This document shows, one piece after another, positions 16,223 to 23,426 of a stretch of DNA of 64,000 nt (positions are counted from its first letter, which is position 1; each line of letters starts with the position of its first letter). The notes beneath the pieces were generated by a model. It was not told the origin of the DNA. It did not search any database and saw nothing but the letters and a program-made list of their open reading frames with translations. The DNA is from Bradyrhizobium manausense. Its GTDB lineage: Bacteria; Pseudomonadota; Alphaproteobacteria; Rhizobiales; Xanthobacteraceae. A program made the position numbers and the translations under genes. The stretch covers positions 2,294,001-2,358,000 of the forward strand of contig NZ_JAFCJI010000001.1 in assembly GCF_018131105.1 (NCBI RefSeq), written 5' to 3'.

Positions 16223-17824
16223 GTGGTTGGGAAGAGTTTCCGCTTCGTCTCGCTGTTTCTGGCGTCGCTCTCGCTCCTCACCGCCACGCCGGTCGCTGCG
16301 GACGAGATCCGCAGCCCGTCCCTCACGGCTTTGCGCGTCGACTGGCGCGCAGCGCTCGACCAGCTCCGCACCGAGATCAACAGCCACCCGCAGATCGCGG
16401 GTGATTTCATCTTCATGCCGCGTCGTTCGGTACCGCGCTTCGATCCGCGCGCGATGCCGGCGCTGGTGCAACTCAACGCGGTCTCCTCGCAATTCTTCAC
16501 CGGCATCGCCCGCAGCCCCGTTCCCGTGCTGTTGCCGTTCGATGCCGCCGCCTATCTCGAAGCGCAACGCAGCGGTGCCCAGACCCCACTGGCACTGTCG
16601 CGCTACCAGGCCGACTTTAATCCCGTCGACATGTTCGACGCCGGCCCCGCCGGCTACAGCGCGAGTTTTTCGCTAGAGCCCGGCGCCGGTGACGGCATGC
16701 CGACACGTGCCTTCGCGAGGCCGGTGGAGATTCAGATCACGGGATCCGCGCTCGTGTACGACATCGCCGATCCCGCCGGCGGCAAGGGCGAGCAGTTCAA
16801 ACCGCTTGCGACCATCTACCCGGACCTGCGCAGATTCATCCGCGAAGGCTATGTGCGTTACGCCTTCACACGCTTCGGCGCCGCCTATGTGGTGTCGGTC
16901 CAGTGCCTCGACAGCGTCGCAAAGCCGCGGCGGCTCGCCTGCAAGGAAGCCTATCCCGTTGCCGAGCGCTTCCTGAAGGCGCTGCACGTCGCCGGTGGCC
17001 AGCGTATGCGGCCACTGATGGATGTTGCCTCGTACGTGATCGATCGCCCCGCCGCGCGTTCGGCGGATTTCAGCTACCGGCCGAGCGGCGACATCATCCC
17101 CAATACCGGCTATCGCAAACAGGGCGGCCATCCCGATCCGATGGCCTATGCACAGATCCGTTTCCCACTTGAGAAGGCGCCGGCCTTTGTGCATTCGCAA
17201 TCCTATGCCAAACGCGACAAGGACGAGGGCCCGAGGGCTTATCCCTGGCGCGACAATTTCTGCGAGTCTCGCAGCTTCGAGGTCTGGCAATGCGGCAGCG
17301 GCTACGGCCACCAGGGAGAGGACATCCGCGCCGCCGACTGCGCCTCGCCAAGCGATGCCCGTGAGCCCTGCGATCCCAAGCAGCGCGGCGTCGTTGCCGT
17401 GCGCGACGCCATGGTGATCCGAGCTTCCAAGGACCAGGCCGCGACGCTCGAGGTCAACACGCGCACGGAGCACATCCGCTTCCGCTATATGCACATGAAC
17501 CCGCAGGCGTTGAACGCCGATGGGGTGCTGAATGGCCGCATCGTCGCGGAAGGCGAGAAGATCGGCGTGATCTCGAACTATCTCGACCATCCCGCGGGCA
17601 CGTCGATGCACCTGCATTTCGACGTCCAGGTGTTCACGCGCGATGGCTGGATCTGGGTCAGCCCCTACGTCACGCTGGTCTCGGCCTACGAACGCCTGAT
17701 CCACGCGCGCGGGCGCGAAATCGGCCCGGAGATCGCGAGCACCCCGCAGCCGGTCGCGCACGCGCTACCGGAAGATGTAATCAAGCCTGATCTGCGTGAG
17801 GGATCGAGCAGCGAAGAGAATTGA
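16223..17824 (+). CDS. Secreted M23-family (LytM-like) peptidase
   Basis: A signal peptide (VGKSFRFVSLFLASLSLLTA ending PVAADE) precedes a long domain of about 330 residues unlike known peptidases, then a C-terminal M23 domain. Zinc ligands are visible as 'GHQGEDIRA' (HxxxD), 'RYMHMN' and 'HLHFDVQ' (HxH). Several Cys near the active site ('CESRSFEVWQCGSGYG', 'ADCASP', 'PCDPK') suggest disulfides, consistent with the periplasm. It likely cleaves peptidoglycan cross-links or is a regulator of amidases. I chose GTG 16223 because GGGGGCGAG precedes it; GTG 16202 is an alternative start. Confidence 0.85.
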   Translation: MVGKSFRFVSLFLASLSLLTATPVAADEIRSPSLTALRVDWRAALDQLRTEINSHPQIAGDFIFMPRRSVPRFDPRAMPALVQLNAVSSQFFTGIARSPVPVLLPFDAAAYLEAQRSGAQTPLALSRYQADFNPVDMFDAGPAGYSASFSLEPGAGDGMPTRAFARPVEIQITGSALVYDIADPAGGKGEQFKPLATIYPDLRRFIREGYVRYAFTRFGAAYVVSVQCLDSVAKPRRLACKEAYPVAERFLKALHVAGGQRMRPLMDVASYVIDRPAARSADFSYRPSGDIIPNTGYRKQGGHPDPMAYAQIRFPLEKAPAFVHSQSYAKRDKDEGPRAYPWRDNFCESRSFEVWQCGSGYGHQGEDIRAADCASPSDAREPCDPKQRGVVAVRDAMVIRASKDQAATLEVNTRTEHIRFRYMHMNPQALNADGVLNGRIVAEGEKIGVISNYLDHPAGTSMHLHFDVQVFTRDGWIWVSPYVTLVSAYERLIHARGREIGPEIASTPQPVAHALPEDVIKPDLREGSSSEEN

Positions 17825-17885
17825 GCGCGAAGACCTCGATCGGATCCCGGACGAGCGAAGCCTCATCCGGGATCCGATCGGCTCG

Positions 17886-18389
17886 CTAGTCCAGATACGT
17901 CGTGAGCTGGGCGCCCTCATCAGCCACGAATACGGCGATCAGTTCGGCGGGTTCGGTGGTGCTGGCATTGGCGGAAACCAGATGCGTGGCGCCCGGCGGC
18001 TCGAAGAAAGACTGGCCGACGCCGAATGTCTCAACCGGACCACCACCCAGTTGGGAGCGGATCTCGCCCTTGGTAATGTAAGCGGTCACCGAGCCAGCAT
18101 GCCGGTGCGGTCGTGAAAATCCACCTGGACCGTAGAACACGCGCACGATGGTCACGCGCTTTCCCGGAACGTTGGGCAGCGCGTAGGACCCGATCGGCTC
18201 GACCTTGTCGAGCGGCGAACTTTCGGCAGCGGTGGCGCAGAGTGGCGCGAGCGCACCCGATACGGTGTCCATCGTCGCCGGAAGCACCTTGCCGATCGCA
18301 AGCGCGCAGACAAGCCCGCCGACGACGGCCAGCGCCATCGAGCGCAATGGCACAGGTCCCTGCATGGTGGCCAAACTCATTGCAGTCAT
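17886..18389 (-). CDS. Membrane-anchored or secreted cupin-domain protein
   Basis: An N-terminal hydrophobic segment (residues about 18-40) may be a signal anchor. A single cupin barrel follows, with motif 1 'PHRHAGSVTAYITKGE' supplying His-His-Glu metal ligands and motif 2 around 'FGVGQSFFEPPGATHLVSA'. The reaction is unknown. It lies 20 nt after the AhpD-like gene on the same strand, facing a MarR regulator, so a role in stress or small-molecule detoxification is inferred. Confidence 0.82.
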   Translation of the reverse strand: MTAMSLATMQGPVPLRSMALAVVGGLVCALAIGKVLPATMDTVSGALAPLCATAAESSPLDKVEPIGSYALPNVPGKRVTIVRVFYGPGGFSRPHRHAGSVTAYITKGEIRSQLGGGPVETFGVGQSFFEPPGATHLVSANASTTEPAELIAVFVADEGAQLTTYLD

Positions 18390-18409
18390 GACAACCTCCC
18401 TCGTTGCGA

Positions 18410-18889
18410 TCAGGATGCCGCGGCATTCGCCGCGACCGGCCGCTTCGCCGGTGTCCAGCGATAGGCCGCACCGAAACGATTCCAGACATTGATCGAAGCA
18501 ATGGCCGACGTCAGGTACATCAGTTCGGTCTCGGAAAATTCGCGGGACGCCTCAGCATAGACCTCATCGCTAACGCCGTCAGGCAGGAAAGTCAGCGCTT
18601 CGGTCCACGCCAGCGCGGCGCGCTCTCGGGCCGAAAAGATCGGCGCCTCGCGCCAGACCGCTACCAGATTGACCTTGTCGACCGACACATGGAGCCGCTC
18701 CGAGAACAGAATGTGGTGCTGCACGCAAAAGGCACAGCCGTTGATCTGCGAAGCGCGCAACTTGACGAGTTCAAGGAGCTGCTTGTCGAGGCCGGCCTTG
18801 GCCGCAACCTGGCCCAGCGCAAGCACCAGATCATACGCGTCCGGCGCAATCCTCTTGAAGTCCTCGTATTCGCTGCGGGCGTGTGACAT
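18410..18889 (-). CDS. AhpD-like / carboxymuconolactone decarboxylase family protein
   Basis: The helical AhpD fold (159 aa) carries the redox motif 'NGCAFCVQHH' (CxxC with the following His), typical of alkylhydroperoxidase-like members rather than true decarboxylases. A downstream 'FSETELMYLTSAIASINVWNRFG' completes the family signature. It is probably a cytoplasmic peroxidase or thiol-disulfide protein. It is transcribed away from the MarR gene, with a large palindrome between the two start codons. Confidence 0.9.
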   Translation of the reverse strand: MSHARSEYEDFKRIAPDAYDLVLALGQVAAKAGLDKQLLELVKLRASQINGCAFCVQHHILFSERLHVSVDKVNLVAVWREAPIFSARERAALAWTEALTFLPDGVSDEVYAEASREFSETELMYLTSAIASINVWNRFGAAYRWTPAKRPVAANAAAS

Positions 18890-18911
18890 TGCCGTTTACC
18901 TCGTGATATTG

Positions 18912-18942
18912 TAAGAAGGCTTATATCTTATAAGAGTTCTTA
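18912..18942. promoter_or_regulatory. 31-bp palindrome, probable MarR operator
   Basis: The arms TAAGAAGGCTTATA (18912-18925) and TATAAGAGTTCTTA (18929-18942) match at 12 of 14 positions around a central TCT. The site is AT-rich and ends 1 nt before the MarR ATG, 23 nt from the AhpD start. Position and symmetry fit an autoregulated MarR dimer controlling both directions. Confidence 0.8.
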
Positions 18943-18943
18943 T

Positions 18944-19474
18944 ATGTCACGCAAGACTACCGATATCACAAGATCGCAACCGGAGCGGAAGACGCCCGCC
19001 AGCGCACAGGATAGCCTGGTGCACCTGCCCGCGCCCGGTGAAGGCAAGCGCGGCGAGCAGGGTTATCTCGGCTACCTCCTGCGCCAAGCCCATGCTGCGG
19101 TCCGGCTCAAGATGGAACGGACGCTGGCCGATCTCGGCGTGACCTCGCCCCAATTCGCGGTGCTGACCATGCTGAATGCCTATCCGGGCCTGTCAGGAGC
19201 CGACGTCGCCCGCCTCACCTTCCTGACGCCGCAAACCGTCGGGGTGATCATCCGCAACCTCGACCGTGACGGTGCGATTGTGATGACGCCGCATCCCGTC
19301 CACGGCCGCATCCAGCAATGGACGGTGACACCCCGCGGATCGACGCTCTTGAAGGCCTGCAGGGAGCGCGTGATTGAATTGGAGAAGCGTCTTGCCAGCG
19401 GTCTCGATGCCAAGGCGGAGGCAAACATTCGCCGCTGGCTCGCCAACGTCGCGGCGGGGTTGCAGGAAGGTTAG
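18944..19474 (+). CDS. MarR-family transcriptional regulator
   Basis: The protein (176 aa) has a polar N-terminal extension of about 40 residues, then a winged helix-turn-helix: 'SPQFAVLTMLNAYPGLSGADVARLTF' with recognition helix 'LTPQTVGVIIRNLDRDGAI' and wing 'HPVHGRIQQWTVTPRG'. MarR dimers usually repress and are released by small phenolic or oxidising ligands. It is divergent from the AhpD-cupin pair with a palindrome in between, so those genes are the likely targets. The ATG almost touches the operator. Confidence 0.92.
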   Translation: MSRKTTDITRSQPERKTPASAQDSLVHLPAPGEGKRGEQGYLGYLLRQAHAAVRLKMERTLADLGVTSPQFAVLTMLNAYPGLSGADVARLTFLTPQTVGVIIRNLDRDGAIVMTPHPVHGRIQQWTVTPRGSTLLKACRERVIELEKRLASGLDAKAEANIRRWLANVAAGLQEG

Positions 19475-19480
19475 GCGAGC

Positions 19481-19666
19481 CTAGTCGCCGCCTCCTCCGT
19501 CGCCGCCACCATCGCACCCGCCGAAATCAGCGAAATCACCGCCCGTGCCGCCGTCACCCTGAATGCCGCGGCCAAAGTTCTCGGCGATGATCATGAGGAC
19601 GACGACGAGCAATCCGGCGCCGAACGGCCAGGGATTGGCTCGGATGATGCTGAAAAGCTCGTGCAT
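19481..19666 (-). CDS. Small membrane protein with Gly-rich C-terminus (61 aa)
   Basis: From ATG 19666 the product is MHELFSIIRANPWPFGAGLLVVVLMIIAENF (given in part), with one helix at about residues 14-29. The tail consists of Gly, Asp and one Cys (GGCDGGGDGGGGD). No function is known to me. Similar Gly-rich tails occur on small rhizobial membrane proteins. It converges with the MarR gene. Confidence 0.55.
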   Translation of the reverse strand: MHELFSIIRANPWPFGAGLLVVVLMIIAENFGRGIQGDGGTGGDFADFGGCDGGGDGGGGD

Positions 19667-19751
19667 GCCCGCATTCTGCACAGGCAGAAGCGAACCGAGC
19701 GTAAAGCGACGCGCATAAAAATGGGGATACCCGGCGTGGCGCGAGCGAGCC

Positions 19752-20015
19752 CTAGTCGCCCCTCAACACTTTCTTAACTTGGCCGTCGGTCCAGCTTTCG
19801 CCGGCGGCGCTCACGCGAACGCGGCTTTGGTCCGTGCCATTGACCAGCACATGCGAACTCACCCGGTCACCGCTCGGCTCCAGGTTCGGCTCCAGGTGCA
19901 ACTCGGTTTCAGGTTTCCAACTCAGCGTCGCCGCCAGATCGCCGGGAAAAATCTTCCAGCACGATCCGTCGTCCAGCTGGACCACATGGCTTTCCGTGTG
20001 CGCGCGCATCTTCAT
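19752..20015 (-). CDS. Hypothetical 87-aa protein
   Basis: This soluble protein (MKMRAHTESHVVQLDDGSCW...) alternates hydrophobic and charged residues, suggesting a small beta-barrel. There is no signal peptide or recognised motif. Codon use matches the neighbours, and the frame excludes a better candidate on the other strand. The gene stands alone between two small genes in the same direction. Confidence 0.55.
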   Translation of the reverse strand: MKMRAHTESHVVQLDDGSCWKIFPGDLAATLSWKPETELHLEPNLEPSGDRVSSHVLVNGTDQSRVRVSAAGESWTDGQVKKVLRGD

Positions 20016-20078
20016 TCCACCCCGAAGTCTCGCTCCTGACGAAGGCGGGCCCCGGCGTGCGGCCGGGGCCCTGCTCCG

Positions 20079-20327
20079 TCAATCGTTGTCGTGATGAATC
20101 ACGGTCTTGCTGCGATTGCCGAATCCATCTTCCTTCTTGATGACAGTGGTGCGGTCGGCGGGCGCCCGCTCCTTGATCACGGTGGTCCGATCGCGGTCGC
20201 GATACGCATGAGATTCGCCGACCGTCACGCCGGCCCCGACCGGACCAACGTGAACACCAACCTCGTCCGCGAACGCCGGAGCTGCAATGGCGGTGACCAT
20301 CGCAGCTGCAAACAGATATTTCCGCAT
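20079..20327 (-). CDS. Small secreted protein with TTVIK repeats (82 aa)
   Basis: A signal peptide (MRKYLFAAAMVTAIAAPAFA) precedes a short Gly/Val segment and two copies of 'DRTTVIK' plus a related 'SKTVIHHD'. GAGGAGGA lies just upstream of the ATG at 20327. I recall comparable short exported proteins in rhizobia but no function. A possible EcfG-type promoter (20356-20381) would make it a general-stress gene; this is inference. Confidence 0.7.
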   Translation of the reverse strand: MRKYLFAAAMVTAIAAPAFADEVGVHVGPVGAGVTVGESHAYRDRDRTTVIKERAPADRTTVIKKEDGFGNRSKTVIHHDND

Positions 20328-20355
20328 CTCGTCCTCCTCAGTGTTGTGCGAAGAG

Positions 20356-20381
20356 AATGCGGACGTGCGACACTTTGTTCC
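20356..20381 (-). promoter_or_regulatory. Possible EcfG (general stress sigma factor) promoter
   Basis: On the minus strand GGAAC (20381-20377) is followed after 17 nt by CATT (20359-20356), against the alphaproteobacterial EcfG consensus GGAAC-N16/17-CGTT. The -10 element has one mismatch. The predicted start lies about 20 nt before the small secreted protein's ATG. Confidence 0.3.
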
Positions 20382-20462
20382 GGACGGAACACAGGCTGAG
20401 GCGTCACTCGTGTTCCAGGAACCGGCCCCCCATAGCGGCGTGATTCCGGCTACAATGCTCCG

Positions 20463-21692
20463 ATGAAACACGATGATTCCACCCATCGCATTAGCCGCCG
20501 CACCCTGCTCCGCTCCACGCTAGGTGCAACCACGCTGCTCGCAGTCCCGACGCGTGTCCTCGCCTCGCCACCCGGCTTCGACGAATGGCGCGAAGGCTTT
20601 CGCGCACGCGCGATGGCGAAAGGCATTTCGGCCGCCACCTGGCAGCGCGCGATGGCGCGGGTCGAACCCGACATGAGCGTGTTCAAGCAGATGCGCAGCC
20701 AGCCCGAATTCCACGAGCAGATCTGGCAATACATCAACCGCCGCGTCTCGGACTGGCGCATCATCAACGGCAAGATCGCGCTGAAGAGCAACGAGGCGCT
20801 GTTTTCGCGGGTCGAGCGCGACTTCGGCGTGGAGCGCGGCACGCTGCTGGCGTTGTGGGGTGTGGAGTCGGCTTACGGCGATCCGCTGGTGCAGCAGAAC
20901 CACATGACGCCGGTGTTTCCGTCGCTCGCCGCACTCGCCTGGAACGAGCCTCGCCGCAAAGCCTATTGGGAGACCGAGTTGATCAATGCGCTGCGCATCG
21001 TCGACAAGGGCTGGAGCACGCCCGACGAGATGCGCGGCTCGTGGGCGGGTGCGATGGGCCACTCGCAATGGATGCCTGAGGTCTGGCTCAATGTCGGCAT
21101 CGACTATAACGGCGACGGCAAGGTCTCGCCGTTCGGCAAGCCCGACGACGCGCTGGGATCGACGGCAAAATATCTGGTCAATCGCGGCAAATGGCACCGT
21201 GGCGAGCATTGGGGTTACGAGGTGCGCGCGTCCAGCCAGATGAGCGGCAGCCGCACCTACGCGGCGTGGCAGGCGGCCGGCGTCGCCCGCGCCGACGGCC
21301 AGCCATTTCCGCAGCCAAATGCATCAGCGCAGATGTGGACGCCGGTTGCAGGCGGACCAACGTTCCTGCTCGGGCCGAACTTCTATTCGGTGAAGAGCTA
21401 CAATCCATCGATGAACTATGCGCTGGCGATCTGCCATCTCGGCGATCGCTGCCTCGGCGCGCCACCCTTCATCCAACCCTTCCCTGGCTCCGAGCGCGTG
21501 CTGACGCTGGCCGAGGTGCAGGAGATGCAGACGCGGCTGACCAAGGCTGGTTTCGATACCGGCGGCACCGACGGCCGCGTCGGCAACGACACGATGAAAG
21601 CGGTCAAGGATTTTCAGCAACGCGCCGGCATCACGCCCGCCGACGGATATGGCGGGCTGAAGGTGCTGGCGAAGCTGCGGCAGGGATCGTAG
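20463..21692 (+). CDS. Lytic murein transglycosylase, MltB family, with peptidoglycan-binding domain
   Basis: A twin-arginine-like signal (SRRTLLRSTLGATTLL) suggests export through Tat. The SLT domain at about residues 38-330 contains the catalytic Glu135 in 'LWGVESAYGDP' and the family motif 'GSWAGAMGHSQWMP'. A PG_binding_1 domain occupies about 345-405 ('VQEMQTRLTKAGFDTGGTDG'). The enzyme cleaves glycan strands to 1,6-anhydromuropeptides in the periplasm. No lipobox is present, so it is soluble rather than a lipoprotein like E. coli MltB. Confidence 0.93.
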   Translation: MKHDDSTHRISRRTLLRSTLGATTLLAVPTRVLASPPGFDEWREGFRARAMAKGISAATWQRAMARVEPDMSVFKQMRSQPEFHEQIWQYINRRVSDWRIINGKIALKSNEALFSRVERDFGVERGTLLALWGVESAYGDPLVQQNHMTPVFPSLAALAWNEPRRKAYWETELINALRIVDKGWSTPDEMRGSWAGAMGHSQWMPEVWLNVGIDYNGDGKVSPFGKPDDALGSTAKYLVNRGKWHRGEHWGYEVRASSQMSGSRTYAAWQAAGVARADGQPFPQPNASAQMWTPVAGGPTFLLGPNFYSVKSYNPSMNYALAICHLGDRCLGAPPFIQPFPGSERVLTLAEVQEMQTRLTKAGFDTGGTDGRVGNDTMKAVKDFQQRAGITPADGYGGLKVLAKLRQGS

Positions 21693-21698
21693 CCGACC

Positions 21699-22490
21699 TT
21701 AGTGCCGGTACTGCGGTTCCTCAGCATCGAGCTGTCTACGGATCGCGGCGAGATGCAGCCGGGCGGATTCGGAATCGCCTTCGCGCATCTGCTTGTAGGT
21801 TTCAGCGGCTATCGCCGGATCGACCGGCTGCACCTTTCGTCCCGTCGACATCGCCAGCACCTGCACCTCGGCAGCGCGTTCGAGATAGTAGAGATCGTCC
21901 CAAGCCTCCGCGATGGTCGGGGCCAGGACCATCACGCCGTGATGCTTCATGAAGACGATGTCGGCGTCGCCCACTGCGGAAGCGATGCGGGCGCCCTCGC
22001 GGTTGTCGAGCGCAAGGCCGTTGTAATCGCGGTCCACTGCCGTGCGACCGTAGAATTTCAGCGCGGTCTGACCGGCCCAGATCAAGGGATCGCCCTCGAT
22101 CATCGACAGCGCCGTGGCGTAGGGCATGTGGGTGTGGAAGGCGACCTTCGCGCGCGGCAAGCGCTTGTGCATCTCGGCGTGGATGTAGAACGCCGTCGCC
22201 TCGGGCTCACCCTCGCCGTCCAGCACGTGACCGTGGAAATCGCAGATCAGAAGCTTCGACGCTGTCAGCTCACGAAAGGCGTATCCATAGGGGTTGACCA
22301 GAAAGAGATCATCATGCCCGGGCACGACGGCCGAGAAGTGATTGCAGATGCCTTCCTCAAAACCGTTGCGCGCGGCCATGCGGAAGCAGGCGGCGAGATC
22401 CTCGCGCGCGGTGCGGATCGCATCGGTCGCGAGGTCCGGCCGGTTCGAGCGAACGGCTGCGGGTGAGGAGGCATGAAGGCTGTGCGCCAT
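21699..22490 (-). CDS. Class II aldolase/adducin family protein
   Basis: The 263-aa protein has the class II aldolase fold with zinc-binding histidines in 'VAFHTHMPYAT' and 'KHHGVMVLAP', and the N-terminal 'NHFSAVVPG' phosphate/substrate loop. Enzymes of this family include fuculose-phosphate aldolase and ribulose-phosphate 4-epimerase. The loop 'EEGICNHFSA' differs from those, so the substrate is open. It is upstream of nothing obvious on its strand and may be co-transcribed with the SDR gene 96 nt before it. Confidence 0.88.
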   Translation of the reverse strand: MAHSLHASSPAAVRSNRPDLATDAIRTAREDLAACFRMAARNGFEEGICNHFSAVVPGHDDLFLVNPYGYAFRELTASKLLICDFHGHVLDGEGEPEATAFYIHAEMHKRLPRAKVAFHTHMPYATALSMIEGDPLIWAGQTALKFYGRTAVDRDYNGLALDNREGARIASAVGDADIVFMKHHGVMVLAPTIAEAWDDLYYLERAAEVQVLAMSTGRKVQPVDPAIAAETYKQMREGDSESARLHLAAIRRQLDAEEPQYRH

Positions 22491-22586
22491 GGCGAAGGAA
22501 ACCTCTTTCGGGCGGGAGACGGCTGCGTTTTACAGGGCCGGCGACTGCGCGTCAGCCCCTGCGGCCGCCACCCTGCCCTGCGCGTC

Positions 22587-23396
22587 TCAGGCCCGCCGCG
22601 GCACCCCGCCGGCGTTCATGCCTCCGTCGATGACGAGTTCGCTACCGGTGACGTAGCGCGAGGCATCTGACGCCAGATACAGCACGCCCGAGGCAATCTC
22701 TGCAGCCTGGCCTGCGCGAGCGAGCGGGGTTGCGACCTTGGCGCGCTCCTCCGGATCAATCGGCGCGTTCTGGCCCGCGCCATTCGCGCCGGTGGGGATC
22801 TTGCCCCAGATCGGCGTGTCGATAATCCCGGGGTGGACCGAATTGACGCGAATTCCGTCGCCTGCTGCCGCGCACTCCATGGCGATCGATTTTGCGAAAA
22901 GCCGGACGCCACCTTTGGTCAGCGAATAGGCCGAGAGGCCCGGCGCGCCGCGCAGGCCCGCCAGCGAAGACATCATCACGATCGAACCGCCGCCGGTCTT
23001 GCGCATCAAAGGCAGGCAATGCTTCGCGGAAAGAAACACGCCATCGAGATTGATGGCGTTCTGCTTGCGCCAGTCAGAGAGCGTCATGTCGGTGATCGAG
23101 GGCACGGCGATGCCGATGCCGGCATTGGAGACCATGATGTCGAGCCGGCCGTGACGCTTGGCGATTTCTGCGACGATCTCGACCCAGCGCTCCTCGCTGG
23201 CGACGTCCTGCTCCAGGAAGATGGCCTTGCCGCCGGCTTTTGTCACGCGCTTGGCCAGTTCGGGACCGCGGAGCTCATCGATGTCGGTGATGACGACAGT
23301 CGCGCCTTCGCGCGCAAACAGCTCGACAATGGCCTCGCCAATTCCGGACGCGCCGCCTGTGACCAGCGCAACCTTGCCTTCAACCTGCCCTGCCAT
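22587..23396 (-). CDS. SDR-family NAD(P)-dependent oxidoreductase
   Basis: A classical short-chain dehydrogenase (269 aa). The cofactor motif is 'VTGGASGIGEAI', the NAG-type motif is 'VSNAGIG', and the catalytic set includes Ser in 'MMSSLAGLRG' and 'YSLTKGG' (YxxxK). An Asp at the end of beta-2 ('VITDIDE') favours NAD. The ATG at 23396 has GGGAG 6 nt upstream; a GTG at 23402 is the alternative start. Its substrate, probably a secondary alcohol or ketone, is not evident. Confidence 0.92.
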   Translation of the reverse strand: MAGQVEGKVALVTGGASGIGEAIVELFAREGATVVITDIDELRGPELAKRVTKAGGKAIFLEQDVASEERWVEIVAEIAKRHGRLDIMVSNAGIGIAVPSITDMTLSDWRKQNAINLDGVFLSAKHCLPLMRKTGGGSIVMMSSLAGLRGAPGLSAYSLTKGGVRLFAKSIAMECAAAGDGIRVNSVHPGIIDTPIWGKIPTGANGAGQNAPIDPEERAKVATPLARAGQAAEIASGVLYLASDASRYVTGSELVIDGGMNAGGVPRRA

Positions 23397-23426
23397 GCTC
23401 ACTCCCTTTTTTGTTGTTTGAAGTCG

